Shown here: one piece after another, positions 1 through 8,107 of the stretch
How positions within the stretch are numbered: position 1 is the stretch's first letter
Layout: each line of letters opens with the position of its first letter
Assembly: GCF_015207005.2 (NCBI RefSeq)
Contig: NZ_JADEXS020000001.1
Coordinates: 8,641,001-8,705,000, forward strand
Origin: Desmonostoc muscorum LEGE 12446
Lineage (GTDB): Bacteria > Cyanobacteriota > Cyanobacteriia > Cyanobacteriales > Nostocaceae
Direction: 5' to 3'
Length of the DNA: 64,000 bases
Program-made: the position numbers and the translations under genes
The notes under the pieces: model-generated
Told to the model about the DNA's origin: nothing
The model's database searches: none
Seen by the model: only the letters and a program-made list of their open reading frames with translations

Positions 1-287
1 TCTAGATTCTCACTAAAGGGTTTTTTACATTCTTCGCATTTAAATTGTCTTCTATTTATTTCTAAAAATACTGGTTTTTCACCGAAAGGCAAATCTTGAA
101 CAATGTATCGATGATTTTGATGTAATCTATGGCTTTTTGTACCACAGCGAGGACAAGTACTGTATGATTTTACTGATTCTATTTGTAAAATCATTCCTAT
201 CCCGATATGAAGGCGATGTGATATAACTTTCACATCTTTTAAATCTAGAAGCTCTGTTAGTATTTTAATATTTTGTTTCTTGTTCAT
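1..287 (-). CDS. ISL3-family transposase, N-terminal part (runs off window start)
   Basis: This frame starts at an ATG on the minus strand (285-287) and stays open to the window edge, so about 95 residues are visible. The product has a zinc-ribbon layout, with a CPRC pair near residue 45 and a CEEC pair near residue 87. Between them lies a basic segment with HRLHQNHRY, followed by VQDLPFGEKPVFLEI. This matches the N-terminal zinc-binding domain of ISL3-type transposases. The DDE catalytic core would lie outside the window, so it is not known whether the element is intact. No terminal inverted repeat could be identified upstream. Confidence 0.75.
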   Translation of the reverse strand, partial: MNKKQNIKILTELLDLKDVKVISHRLHIGIGMILQIESVKSYSTCPRCGTKSHRLHQNHRYIVQDLPFGEKPVFLEINRRQFKCEECKKPFSENL

Positions 288-827
288 AACTGTAAATAGA
301 CAACAAATACTTTTTTGGTATTCACAGTTAATAATGAATCTACGTCCTAAGTCAATTAGGTCAAAGGTTTTACTAAAGATTTTATGCAATTATTTATATT
401 TTTTAACCTTCGTAGCTAATAATTTAGCATAGTAAGTACTGAAGAACCATAAACATAAGTTATTAATTCATGCCAATACATCATAGTTAGACAGGTTAAA
501 TCACTACGTAAAGTGAGAATTTCTAGAGATTCAACTAATTTAGATGTACACCAACACATCCTAAGCTGCGTGAATACAAATATTCCCAATGCGATAGAAA
601 ATCTGGTGGCTCTTTTGTTGGTATTTGACACTGAAAATTCCAAATTACTGAGTGCCAAATTTCTCTATCTTCTATAAATTCGGCATTGTAACGAATACTT
701 AATATTTCTTAAAAATTTGCAGTTTCTCTTGGTTAATAGACTCCAGCAACATCAAATCAAGTTGTGAATGCTTGTGTTCAAAATCAAGCCCAAACTTTAC
801 CAAATCCCTTTACAGATTGACTACTCA
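288..827. other. AT-rich intergenic stretch without a convincing gene
   Basis: The stretch separates the partial transposase from the RNA ligase-like gene. An open frame on the minus strand (416-658, 80 codons) exists, but it has skewed composition and no motif I recognise. It could be a decayed transposase piece or chance. No palindrome or MITE of the families found elsewhere in the window is seen here. Confidence 0.4.
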
Positions 828-1379
828 TTACCCAGCAGAGCAAAAATTCCACTCGGATTTAATATTCCATCGCTTACCGTCGTGAAGCAATAAAGTTAAT
901 TTTTCAGCCGTAAATTCAAAATACAACTGACGTTTTTCAAATTCTGGCCAAGCAGCTTTAAAGTTCTGCTTTGTTAAATCCCGAAACGCAACTGTCATGT
1001 GGGGTGCAAAAGGTCGGGTTTTAGAAACTTCGTCAACAATTCCCAACTTGTTTTCTACATAAGCCATTAAATCAGCTTGCAAAGTCAAAAGTTCTTGACT
1101 TCTCACCACATCAATATAGATCACACGGGGTGGAAAGGCAGCAAAACCGCTGAGTGTAATGGGTATTAACTTTTGTTCCCTAGCAAATTCCCTCACAGAT
1201 GCTTCTAGCAATGAAATGTTAGCATCTGCCCATTCAAAAGGCGGTTGTAGGGTAATATGAGGCGGAGACTTTTGTGCCCCACAACTGGCATAATTATCAG
1301 CAAAATACTGCTTGATCTCATTAGCGTAGTCTTGAATGTCTTGTGGTGGTAGAAGCGCAATAAAAAAACGGCTCATCAT
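828..1379 (-). CDS. 2'-5' RNA ligase / 2H phosphoesterase family protein
   Basis: The 183-residue product carries two HxT/S signatures typical of the 2H phosphoesterase superfamily: PPHITLQPPF near residue 42 and APHMTVAFRD near residue 125. They are spaced as in LigT/ThpR-like proteins, and the N-terminus (MSRFFIALLPP) is also typical. The family acts on 2'-5' linked or cyclic phosphodiester bonds in RNA, but the substrate of this member cannot be told. Two adjacent ATG codons (1379 and 1376) are possible starts. The gene stands alone, with a MITE just upstream of its start. Confidence 0.85.
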   Translation of the reverse strand: MMSRFFIALLPPQDIQDYANEIKQYFADNYASCGAQKSPPHITLQPPFEWADANISLLEASVREFAREQKLIPITLSGFAAFPPRVIYIDVVRSQELLTLQADLMAYVENKLGIVDEVSKTRPFAPHMTVAFRDLTKQNFKAAWPEFEKRQLYFEFTAEKLTLLLHDGKRWNIKSEWNFCSAG

Positions 1380-1405
1380 TAATTATTTTTATTCCTTAGT
1401 AATTA

Positions 1406-1529
1406 GAGAACACCAGAAAATAAATTATCCAATATTGTGGGATGGGCATCTTGCCTGTCCTTTAGTATTAGCGGGCAAGATGCCCGCACCACAAGAAATT
1501 TTGGCATATTTTTTTTATTTGCAAGTCCC
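1406..1529. repeat. MITE, family 1 copy A (divergent ends, TTA target duplication)
   Basis: This 124-bp element aligns with two others at 28649 and 49066. It shares the segment CCAGAAAATAAATTATCC near one end and a T-rich stretch before AAGTCCC at the other. The left end (GAGAACACCAG) has drifted from the consensus GGGACTTCCAG. It is flanked by TTA on both sides. The core is a palindrome based on the gggcaagatgcccgc module, different from the cores of the other two copies. Confidence 0.65.
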
Positions 1530-1613
1530 TTAGTGGTTAATGGGAAAACTTAGGGAAGGCGGATCGAGTTGGCGCTTGAACCACCATGTTGTGCTAACGA
1601 AAGAGAAAACTAA

Positions 1614-1949
1614 ATGAGCGATCAAATTATTCTGTCCGATAAGGATGTTGTTTCTATGGCTCAGGATGCTAATTTTACTGGGGCTTCAACATCGACAGCT
1701 GAAGAATTGATGGAACGTCTGAAGTATTTGGTGCATAGAAACAGCAATTTACAAAAAGACAAGGCTGAAGCCTGGGCTGCGAATGGCGTCAACTGTAACG
1801 TTTTACTAGCTCAGGGTGGCGGCTGGCAAAAAGGTAAAATCCGAATTTGCTTTGAATTTGTTCCTGACAAGCCGACACCAACAAAATCACTGATTTCCAC
1901 TAACTCGGTATCTCCACTGGATGATCTGCGATCGCACCTAGAGGTCTAA
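1614..1949 (+). CDS. KGK domain protein
   Basis: The 111-residue product ends with a segment around residues 73-108 containing KGKIRICFEFVPD followed by SPLDDLRSHL. This is the hallmark of the KGK family, which is found almost only in cyanobacteria and named after its Lys-Gly-Lys motif. Its function is not known. The N-terminal half has an acidic start (SDKDVVSMA) and a charged helix. The ATG at 1614 follows a weak purine-rich stretch. No partner gene is obvious. Confidence 0.75.
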   Translation: MSDQIILSDKDVVSMAQDANFTGASTSTAEELMERLKYLVHRNSNLQKDKAEAWAANGVNCNVLLAQGGGWQKGKIRICFEFVPDKPTPTKSLISTNSVSPLDDLRSHLEV

Positions 1950-2084
1950 CATTCACAGATGCCTAGCTTGTGCTGTTTTAACGCCGCACCTTGAATTGTT
2001 GATGGTGCATTACGCCGTAGGCTAACGCACCCTACACAGGCTATATTTACGTTTATTAATATAGCTGGAAATATTAAGGCCGAC

Positions 2085-2180
2085 TTACAGCAATTTTCAG
2101 GTAAATAGACCAAGCAGTAGGACACAGAATTGCTGTGACCCTACGGCTGATGTGGTTCCAATAAATGAAAACTACTGTAA
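2085..2180. repeat. MITE, family 3 copy 1 (TTACAGC...TGTAA ends)
   Basis: The 96-bp element begins TTACAGCAATTTTCAGG and ends ATGAAAACTACTGTAA, so its ends are imperfect inverted repeats. A second copy of almost the same length (52594-52690) shares the first 28 bases. Both have an internal palindrome, but with different core sequence. The element occupies most of the gap between the KGK and TerB-like genes. A short dispersed motif (ctaacgcaccctac) lies just upstream. Confidence 0.6.
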
Positions 2181-2196
2181 TTAATATAGTAGATTC

Positions 2197-2679
2197 TTAA
2201 TATGGGCTTTTCTCAGGATATAAGAGCTTAATGCGCTTCTGGCGTAGTGCAAATTCTTCTTTTTGTAGCTGCTGTAACTGCTCTACTACCTCTTCTGTGA
2301 CCCCTATAATAGAAGCCATTTGCCGAATTTTGGCCTTTTCCTTTTCATGAAATTCTCCATCAGCAGCACAAGCCCTAATTGCCGTGAGGAGTAGATCTCT
2401 CTGTGCTATGGAAACCTGAGGAGAGCGAGCAATTACTTCTTCTAAATCTTCATCCGCCTCATATGCTTTTAGCTCTTCAATCACCCAGTCTGCTACTCCC
2501 CAAGATGCACAGAATCCAATAGCCCAATCTTTTTCTTCTGGGGAGAGAATTCCATCTCCTTTAGCACAACATAAAACTGATTTCATATAAATGCAACAAT
2601 CCTCATCTGTAGGAATCTGGGTAAAACCAAAGAACCAGTTAAATATCCATGATTGACCAAGCTTTTTGATTTCAGACAT
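2197..2679 (-). CDS. TerB-like (tellurite-resistance domain) protein
   Basis: The 160-residue product contains two repeat-like acidic segments typical of the all-helical TerB fold: AKGDGILSPEEKDW near residue 40 and AADGEFHEKEKAKI near residue 104. Both are of the form DGxxxxxEKxxI. TerB-like domains occur in stress-response and membrane-associated modules. The domain match does not prove tellurite resistance, and no other ter gene is nearby. The start at 2679 is the first ATG and the only one before the conserved region. Confidence 0.7.
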   Translation of the reverse strand: MSEIKKLGQSWIFNWFFGFTQIPTDEDCCIYMKSVLCCAKGDGILSPEEKDWAIGFCASWGVADWVIEELKAYEADEDLEEVIARSPQVSIAQRDLLLTAIRACAADGEFHEKEKAKIRQMASIIGVTEEVVEQLQQLQKEEFALRQKRIKLLYPEKSPY

Positions 2680-3031
2680 AAGTTTGTTTTCCCTGTTTGC
2701 AACGGTAGTATCTTCTCATTGTTGTTGCAAGAATACAAAGACACTTAAAAAAACATAATTAAGACAGTTAAGACAGTTAATTATGAAATATCTTAACTTT
2801 CTTTGCATTTTCATTAAGAAGCTATGAATATGAGGTTAAGGATTCCGGTATCAATAAAAACGGAAAAATCAATGTGTGTAGAAATAATCCAATTATCAGA
2901 CTAATAGGTACAGCGAATCAGCGATCGCACTACTGTCCGCCTTGATTTAGCCTATGCCCAGATTTTTGATTGCTACTCAAAATAGTAATAACTTGAGTAA
3001 AAAGCCTTTTGTCATGGGAGCTAGTAAGTAA
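2680..3031. other. Intergenic region between divergent genes
   Basis: This 352-bp gap holds the promoters of the divergently transcribed TerB-like and YCII genes. An imperfect direct repeat (agacagttaagacagttaat) lies around 2763-2785. A HIP1-type site (gcgatcgc) occurs around 2921. No further gene is seen. Confidence 0.4.
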
Positions 3032-3298
3032 ATGCCAACATTTGTCAAGATTGAACAAGGGAAAGTCGATAAATCTACCTTTGACCAATATATACCTGCC
3101 CATAAAGCCTACGTTCAGGATTTGATTGCAAAAGGACACAAAGCGCGAACAGGCTATTGGGCAGAAGCACCAGGCGGAATGTTGCTGTTTGAAGCAGCCT
3201 CAAGGGCTGAGGCAGAAGCGATTGTAGCCAGCGATCCCTTGGTGCAACACGGTTGTGTCGATTACCAACTTTATGAATGGCGGATTGTTATGGAATAA
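3032..3298 (+). CDS. YCII family protein
   Basis: This 88-residue protein has the compact ferredoxin-like layout of the YCII family: AHKAYVQDL near residue 23, a GxW segment in the middle (ARTGYWAEAPGGMLLFEA) and SRAEAEAIVASDPLV near residue 57. The conserved histidine before the first helix and the DP turn are present. Some family members are small dehydrochlorinase- or hydrolase-like enzymes, but the role here is unknown. The ATG at 3032 starts the conserved region without excess. The SRP RNA gene follows about 40 bp downstream on the same strand. Confidence 0.8.
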   Translation: MPTFVKIEQGKVDKSTFDQYIPAHKAYVQDLIAKGHKARTGYWAEAPGGMLLFEAASRAEAEAIVASDPLVQHGCVDYQLYEWRIVME

Positions 3299-3339
3299 CA
3301 CACATTTACTGAATTTTAATGTTATGCTTTTATAAGACC

Positions 3340-3437
3340 TGGATCTATGCGACTTCAACACCCAAATCTTGTCAGAACCGGAAGGTGGCAGCAACACGGG
3401 AGGCTTGTGGTAGGCGTAGTCTCCGGGTCGCCCTATT
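3340..3437 (+). ncRNA. ffs: Signal recognition particle RNA, bacterial small type
   Basis: The region contains the universally conserved SRP helix 8 core, GTCAGAACCGGAAGG followed by TGGCAGCAACA (about 3370-3395). It has the GGAA tetraloop and the asymmetric internal loops that bind Ffh. Outer arms GCGAC (3349-3353) and GTCGC (3427-3431) pair to close the rod, giving a length close to the usual 95-100 nt. A short T run (tattttta) follows at 3434. The exact ends are estimated. The gene lies between the YCII and phasin-like genes, all on the plus strand. Confidence 0.85.
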
Positions 3438-3457
3438 TTTAGGAGCGTTCAGGAGCA

Positions 3458-3838
3458 ATGCCTGGTTTTGGAGATATTGTTCAAAAAGCTTTTTACCTCG
3501 GTGTAGGACTAGCTTCTTACGCAGGCGAAAAAGCAGGGGGAAAATTAGCGGAAGTGCGATCGCAAGTCCAAAAACTGGCAGACGAAATGGTGGCCAAGGG
3601 CGAAATGAACACGGAAGAAGCCCGCCGCTTCGTCGAAGATATGATGAAGCAAGCCCAACAACCCCAAGCATCTGGTGAAACCCCTGAAAAAACGCCTTCT
3701 TCAGAACCTCGCCGCATCGAAATCTTAGAGGAAGATGAAGAACCAACGGTGAAAGAGGCATCAGGTGAAAACGTCGATGAATTACGCCAACAAGTGCTAG
3801 AACTGCAAGAAGAGTTAAAACGATTGCAACGCGATTAG
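3458..3838 (+). CDS. Phasin-like / granule-associated coiled-coil protein
   Basis: The 126-residue product has an amphipathic helical N-terminus (residues 1-70) with KAFYLGVGLASYAGEKA and KLADEMVAKGEMNTEEA. A proline- and acid-rich linker follows, then a C-terminal coiled coil (LRQQVLELQEELKRLQ). This matches phasin/polyhydroxyalkanoate granule-associated proteins or short coiled-coil proteins seen in many cyanobacteria. Residues for catalysis are absent. Its start codon lies directly after the SRP RNA. The functional call is tentative. Confidence 0.55.
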   Translation: MPGFGDIVQKAFYLGVGLASYAGEKAGGKLAEVRSQVQKLADEMVAKGEMNTEEARRFVEDMMKQAQQPQASGETPEKTPSSEPRRIEILEEDEEPTVKEASGENVDELRQQVLELQEELKRLQRD

Positions 3839-3997
3839 TAAAAAGCATTGTTTTAATTCTAAATGATTAATAACTGGCATTTTGACATGGTGCTATATAT
3901 ACAAACTTGATATGATAAATTGCCCAATGTGTACTTTAGTGCTTCAAATGAGACAGCACAAAACGTCCTGTTTATAGCCTGTAAAGGCATCAAGTTT

Positions 3998-4414
3998 ATG
4001 GAGCAATGGCAAAAAGATTTAGTAGAAATCGTAGAAACAGTGGCAGATGAAGTAGAGCGTTTCTTCCTGGGAATGGGTGAAATGGTAGACGCCTTTTTTG
4101 AGCTAACGGAAGAAATTACTGAGCAAGTACACAGTAACATTGTCACTGAAGTAGATCAGTATTTACAAGATTTAGCTGAACCAATGATGGAAGCCTACTG
4201 GGAGTTAGAAGACGTTGTAGGAGACGTAGATCCCGGTTTTCCGTATTCAGTTGAACCCACAGCCGAAAGAAATCCAGCTTGCATGGGTTGTACTCACTAC
4301 CACGGTCAAGTTTATGGCGGTAACTTGTTAGTTTGTGCCATGCATCCCCACGGTTATGAAGATGAGAATTGTCCAGACTGGGAGAAGGAGGAGGGAGTAG
4401 GGAGTGGGGAGTAG
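3998..4414 (+). CDS. Conserved cyanobacterial protein with Cys/His cluster
   Basis: I start this protein at the ATG at 3998 (MEQWQKDL). The open frame extends 26 codons further upstream, but that part looks non-coding. The N-terminal two thirds are acidic and helical. The C-terminus has a dense cluster CMGCTHYHGQ, then CAMHPHGY and CPDW. These Cys and His residues could bind a metal or an iron-sulfur cluster, an inference from spacing only. The last residues (EEGVGSGE) are encoded by a ggggagtaggg simple repeat that has run into the gene end. The function is not known. queF lies 50 bp downstream. Confidence 0.65.
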   Translation: MEQWQKDLVEIVETVADEVERFFLGMGEMVDAFFELTEEITEQVHSNIVTEVDQYLQDLAEPMMEAYWELEDVVGDVDPGFPYSVEPTAERNPACMGCTHYHGQVYGGNLLVCAMHPHGYEDENCPDWEKEEGVGSGE

Positions 4415-4464
4415 GAAGATGAGCCAGACGCAAACAAAAACAAATGACAAATGACTAATAACAA

Positions 4465-4884
4465 ATGACTAATAACAATTTACCTGAAAGTGTATCTGGA
4501 CCAAGCCAAGAAATAAAGTATGGCGAGCGTAATATTGCGGAAGGCAAACTAATCACCTTTCCGAATCCGCGTATGGGAAGGCGATACGACATTAACATTA
4601 CTTTGCCGGAATTTACTTGTAAATGTCCGTTTTCCGGGTATCCTGATTTTGCGACTATTTATATTACCTATGTGCCTGATGAACGAGTAGTGGAGTTGAA
4701 GGCACTCAAGCTTTATATTAACAGTTACCGCGATCGCTATATTTCTCACGAAGAATCTGCTAATCAAATTTTGGATGATTTTGTCGCAGCTTGTGACCCG
4801 TTAGAAGTTACCGTAAAAACAGATTTCACCCCTCGCGGCAATGTTCATACCGTAGTTGAAGTACGTCATCAAAAAAGTCATTAA
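4465..4884 (+). CDS. queF: NADPH-dependent 7-cyano-7-deazaguanine reductase
   Basis: QueF reduces the nitrile of preQ0 to the amine of preQ1 in queuosine biosynthesis, in the cytoplasm. The 139-residue length fits the short, single-domain (unimodular) QueF type. The catalytic cysteine lies in FTCKCPFSGYPDF, where the second Cys of the CKCP segment is the expected thioimide-forming residue. The QueF signature ELKALKLYINSYRD and the HEESANQILDD segment follow. The ATG at 4465 is preceded by stops in the same frame. No preQ1 riboswitch was recognised upstream. Confidence 0.95.
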   Translation: MTNNNLPESVSGPSQEIKYGERNIAEGKLITFPNPRMGRRYDINITLPEFTCKCPFSGYPDFATIYITYVPDERVVELKALKLYINSYRDRYISHEESANQILDDFVAACDPLEVTVKTDFTPRGNVHTVVEVRHQKSH

Positions 4885-4987
4885 TTATTGGGCATTGGGC
4901 ATTAGTTTTAGACTAATGACAAATGACAGCTGACATTAACAGTCAGGATGTGTAAAGTAGTTGAAGATCAGTTAGCCAATCTCATCT

Positions 4988-5251
4988 TTGACGCATCCAT
5001 CTATGGATAGAAAAAGTAGAAAAACCCGACGCCTTCTGCTGCTAGTTGTTTCCTGTAGCATAACTGGTGTAATTTTAGGGGGTACTGCCAGTTGGGCAGA
5101 AAGCAATCTGTGTTTGCAAGATAGCAAGGTTACAAGTGATTGCCTAACACAAGATCCTATTGAAAAGACTATCCAAGGAATGAGTACAGGATTGTTAGCT
5201 GGGGCTGGAGCTGCTTTTGGTGCAGCATGGCAGTTACGCCATGAAGATTAA
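4988..5251 (+). CDS. Small secreted or membrane protein, unknown function
   Basis: The 87-residue product has a basic N-terminus (RKSRKTRR), then a hydrophobic stretch LLLLVVSCSITGVILGG and an AWAE-like cleavage region near residue 38. This suggests a signal peptide or a single membrane anchor. Two cysteines follow (NLCLQD and SDCLTQD), possibly a disulfide. The C-terminus has a Gly/Ala-rich helix (GLLAGAGAAFGAAWQL). A second ATG at 5003 may be the true start. I do not recognise the family. Confidence 0.5.
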   Translation: MTHPSMDRKSRKTRRLLLLVVSCSITGVILGGTASWAESNLCLQDSKVTSDCLTQDPIEKTIQGMSTGLLAGAGAAFGAAWQLRHED

Positions 5252-6052
5252 ACTAATATGCGCCCAATTTAGTCGCCCATAAGGTGAACGCCAGCCAGTA
5301 GCCTGTGGCTGGAGTTTTCTTTTTGGGTTTGTTATACCAATTCAAAAAATTTTTGCAACATAATATATCGACTGTAGGGGCGTACAGCTGTACGCCCCTA
5401 CCCATACTACAGCAGATTGCAAGTTGGTGAGGTACAGATAATTGTAAGGGCACGGCACTGCCGTGCCCCTACCCGCGTACCTCATTTACCTGAAATACGC
5501 TGTATGTAGCCGTCAGTGGCTCCTTTTATAAAGGGGACTTTGATTCCGGTTCCCCCTTTTTAAGACTACGGGTGTATACTTGAGCCGTTCGCCAAATCTC
5601 CCTCGATTTCCGAAAATCTTCACAAATAAATTCAGAATTTTCCGAAATCAGATCGCCAAGAAGTGATTTTATAAATACCCGTATCAGTGTTGCTGACATC
5701 AAGAGTAAACTAAACGGTTTCGTTTCAAAAGAAATCTGGAGGTAAAGGTATTAAACCAAACCCAGCCCAAGTTTTACCAGTAGGGACAGATGTCCAGTAA
5801 ACACGGCATAGAAACGAGATAACCGCAAAAACGGAAATTAAGCCTCAAAGCTTTTGTTATATATAGCTTTCAGCTTTTTAGCTCTCTCTAGTGTTTTCCA
5901 AATATTGAGAAGGCTAGATTTAGTACACGGTTACTAATAAATCCGGTTTTTACTCTTGCAAATAGCAACATTTGGGTGAAAGTCGGTAACAGTCAAAATC
6001 AACAATAAACACATCAATCCTTTATTGATAAGTAAAGCGAGGACAGTTTAGT
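5252..6052. other. Repeat-rich intergenic region
   Basis: This 800-bp gap holds two strong dispersed palindromes. One at 5374-5401 is built on ggggcgtacagctgtacgcccc. The other, at 5444-5472, is built on gggcacggcactgccgtgccc. The latter is surrounded by flanks (aggtacag...tacctcattt) that recur around the same palindrome at 29.2 kb. A G/C-rich stretch with ccttttataaaggggac lies near 5521-5540. The last 300 bp are AT-rich and presumably carry the RTX gene promoter. No coding signal is seen. Confidence 0.6.
5374..5472. repeat. Two dispersed palindromic repeats
   Basis: Each palindrome is about 28 bp and nearly perfect: one centred on cagctg, the other on ggcactgcc. The first core recurs at 48604-48630. 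The second recurs at 29.2-29.3 kb (two copies) and at 48.75/49.0 kb, where it is interrupted by a MITE. They can form stable hairpins in either strand. Confidence 0.75.
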
Positions 6053-6727
6053 ATGGCATTCAATTCTCATAATGAGCGAGAAGACCAAGGAAGTTTGTTG
6101 TTTTGGGAAGAACAGGAGGGAACTATAATTACTGGCACAAGCTTCAACGATACTTTAGGTGGTTTTGCCGGCAATGACACCCTTTATGGCGATGCAGGCG
6201 ATGATATCCTTAGAGGGGGTGCAGATAACGATATCCTTAACGGGGATTTAGGTAATGATACGCTTTTGGGTGGAACTGGGAGCGATCTACTCACAGGTGG
6301 TCAAGGTAACGATGTCTTAACAGGTGGGCAAAATGGAGATATCTTCAGTTTTAGTGGTGTGAGTAGCTTTGGTGATTTAGGCATAGACACCATAACTGAC
6401 TTTACCAAAGGCAGCGATAAAATCCAATTATCCTTACGTTTATTTAGATCGTTAACCCTGAGTAATGGCATAGCTGCCAATGAATTTGCAACGATTACTG
6501 CCGATACTTCTACTGAAAGCAGTCTTGCCGGCAGTAGCAGTGCCTTCATTGTTTACAATACATCTACTGGCAGCCTTTTCTATAATTCTGATGGTGCGGT
6601 TGCAGGATTAGGAAGTGGTGGACAATTTGCAGTTTTGAATACTAAACCTCTGTTAGATAACAGTGATTTCTCTTTATTAATCACACAAATAACAGGCGGT
6701 CCTCAGCCACCAATACCGCTTGGTTAA
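6053..6727 (+). CDS. RTX (hemolysin-type calcium-binding repeat) protein
   Basis: The 224-residue product contains six to seven nonapeptide repeats of the GGxGxDxLx type between residues about 28 and 95 (for example [17 protein letters not shown]). These bind Ca2+ and form a parallel beta-roll. A C-terminal region follows with [13 protein letters not shown], the usual segment after the repeats in secreted RTX proteins. No N-terminal signal peptide is visible, which fits export by a type I secretion system using a C-terminal signal. No transporter gene lies nearby. There is no enzymatic domain, so a surface or extracellular structural role is possible. Confidence 0.85.
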   Translation: MAFNSHNEREDQGSLLFWEEQEGTIITGTSFNDTLGGFAGNDTLYGDAGDDILRGGADNDILNGDLGNDTLLGGTGSDLLTGGQGNDVLTGGQNGDIFSFSGVSSFGDLGIDTITDFTKGSDKIQLSLRLFRSLTLSNGIAANEFATITADTSTESSLAGSSSAFIVYNTSTGSLFYNSDGAVAGLGSGGQFAVLNTKPLLDNSDFSLLITQITGGPQPPIPLG

Positions 6728-6757
6728 TAATTTTTTTAGGTTGGGTCTTACACCAAC

Positions 6758-6953
6758 CTATAGGACTACGATTTGATTTTTGAAAAGATACGTAGGGGAG
6801 CCAGCGCTGTACGGGGGTTCTCCCCGTTAAGGCGACTGGCGTTGCGTTTCGCGTAACGCACCATTCTTAAGGATTTGATGCCGTACTCTCTGTGCTAACG
6901 CACCCTACAAAGACTTAATTTTGTTCAAAAATCAAACCGGATTCCTCATATAG
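6758..6953. repeat. MITE-like element, family 6 copy 1
   Basis: The 196-bp segment begins CTATAGGACTACGATTTGAT and ends with the inverted form (atcaaaccggattcctcatatag), giving imperfect 25-30 bp inverted ends. The inside carries the dispersed motif gcgtaacgcacc. A second copy with similar ends lies at 18272-18399. A 7-bp inverted repeat (aggttgg/ccaacct) lies just before its left end. Confidence 0.55.
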
Positions 6954-6958
6954 TTTTT

Positions 6959-7192
6959 ATGCTTAAAAAGCAAGTGTCCTTAGATGGCGAATTCTGGACA
7001 CTTGCCACGGTTATATCTCGGTTGAATACCAAGAAAGGCTATCTGGAAATCCTTGAGGAACAGGAGAGTGTAAACCGTATTTCGTACTTCAGGCAAGGGA
7101 TGAAAGATACCAGAAGGCGTAAACGTCTTACTCAATTGCGTGATAACCTAAAAGCGATAGTTGCGATCGCGTACCCACATACTAATCGGTAG
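6959..7192 (+). CDS. Small hypothetical ORF, doubtful
   Basis: The 77-codon frame starts immediately after a MITE-like repeat. It overlaps the convergent GDYXXLXY gene by 45 bp. The predicted protein is basic with a charged helical middle (FRQGMKDTRRRKRLTQL). No family is recognised and no ribosome binding site is clear. It may be a real short protein, a remnant, or chance. Confidence 0.3.
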   Translation: MLKKQVSLDGEFWTLATVISRLNTKKGYLEILEEQESVNRISYFRQGMKDTRRRKRLTQLRDNLKAIVAIAYPHTNR

Positions 7193-7858
7193 TGCGTTTC
7201 CCTGGGGATCGACTTTCGCCTTCACCACGATGGGTGGTACTTGTCCCCTCCTAGCGCGTTGGGTTTGCAAATCATTGCGAATCTGCTGCCGTTGGTTTTC
7301 TGGGATGTAATATGTTTCTAAACCGTAGTTGATGGAACCATCTTCATAGACGCCTCTTAGGGCTACTTGATTAGCTCTTAGGGAAGCGGGGCGCGAGCTA
7401 CTTACTCGTAACGGTCTCCAAGCTCTAGGAACACCACGACCAGAGGATACTTGTTCTTGTAAAGTCACGTAGATGTTGGTTCCTTCAGGCAATCTTCTAC
7501 CACTTCCACGACCTTTACTGACTATGGTCTGCCAACCAGGCAGTCTGCTCAAATTAGCAGTCCGGGATATATTATAGTCCAGGGCTAGGCTGTTTCCTTG
7601 TAGGACATCATTAGGGTTTACAGGCGCGGTTTGCAAAATCACCGTCTTGCCCGTCATGTCTGTGTAAAGCGCTTGGGCTGGTACTGCCATAATTAGCGCT
7701 GTTTGCACCGCCAATGGTGCTAGTAACCGCCAAACAGGTAAGGGCTTATTCGATTTTTGTTCAGTAGCAATCAGGTAATCCCGAAAAGTCACCGTCTTGG
7801 AAAATTCAGCTTCGGGAGACAAGGATTTATTTTTAGATTCAGAGGAATTACTTGTCAT
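7148..7858 (-). CDS. GDYXXLXY domain protein
   Basis: The 236-residue product has an N-terminal cytoplasmic tail, one hydrophobic segment near residues 45-65 (LLAPLAVQTALIMAVPAQAL), and an extracytoplasmic region with VLQGNSLALDY near residue 88. That segment corresponds to the motif that names the GDYXXLXY family; here the GDY is replaced by GNS. The family is regularly encoded beside DUF2157 membrane proteins, as it is here (8108-9529, upstream on the same strand). The two probably act together at the membrane; their biochemical role is unknown. Confidence 0.75.
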   Translation of the reverse strand: MTSNSSESKNKSLSPEAEFSKTVTFRDYLIATEQKSNKPLPVWRLLAPLAVQTALIMAVPAQALYTDMTGKTVILQTAPVNPNDVLQGNSLALDYNISRTANLSRLPGWQTIVSKGRGSGRRLPEGTNIYVTLQEQVSSGRGVPRAWRPLRVSSSRPASLRANQVALRGVYEDGSINYGLETYYIPENQRQQIRNDLQTQRARRGQVPPIVVKAKVDPQGNALPISMWVRDRNYRF

Positions 7859-7936
7859 GAGCGTAGTCCTAAAAAGCAGGGGGTGATGAGGAGGACAAAA
7901 GTAACGAGATTAGGACTGACGCAGAGAAACTTTAAC

Positions 7937-8100
7937 AATTTTAGATTTTAGATTTTAGATTTTGGTGAAGCAGCGCGGTCTTGGGGGTTTCCCCCATGAG
8001 TGACTGCTGAACCCGAAAGGATTGAAGAAAAAATCTCAAATCTAAAGTTCCAAATTTTTACTGAATTCTGAATTCTGAATTCTGAATTCTTTCTTTCATC
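7937..8100. repeat. Heptameric tandem repeats and dispersed repeat
   Basis: The gap between the two membrane genes holds a short run of tagattt heptamers (about 7941-7965) and four to five gaattct heptamers (about 8063-8092). A dispersed segment with ttgggggtttccccca lies between them near 7980. Such short tandemly repeated heptamers are characteristic of Nostoc-type genomes. Confidence 0.65.
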
Positions 8101-8107
8101 TTTTGCA

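Noticed and set aside
416..658. 80-codon minus-strand frame near the partial transposase
   Set aside because: No motif, no clear ribosome binding site and unusual composition. It may be a transposase relic but cannot be supported.
3372..3848. 158-codon minus-strand frame opposite the SRP RNA and phasin-like gene
   Set aside because: It is the shadow of the plus-strand coding frame and of a structured RNA gene; the protein has no recognisable domain.
5253..5453. 66-codon minus-strand frame after the small membrane protein gene
   Set aside because: It reads through a dispersed palindrome and shows no protein-like composition.
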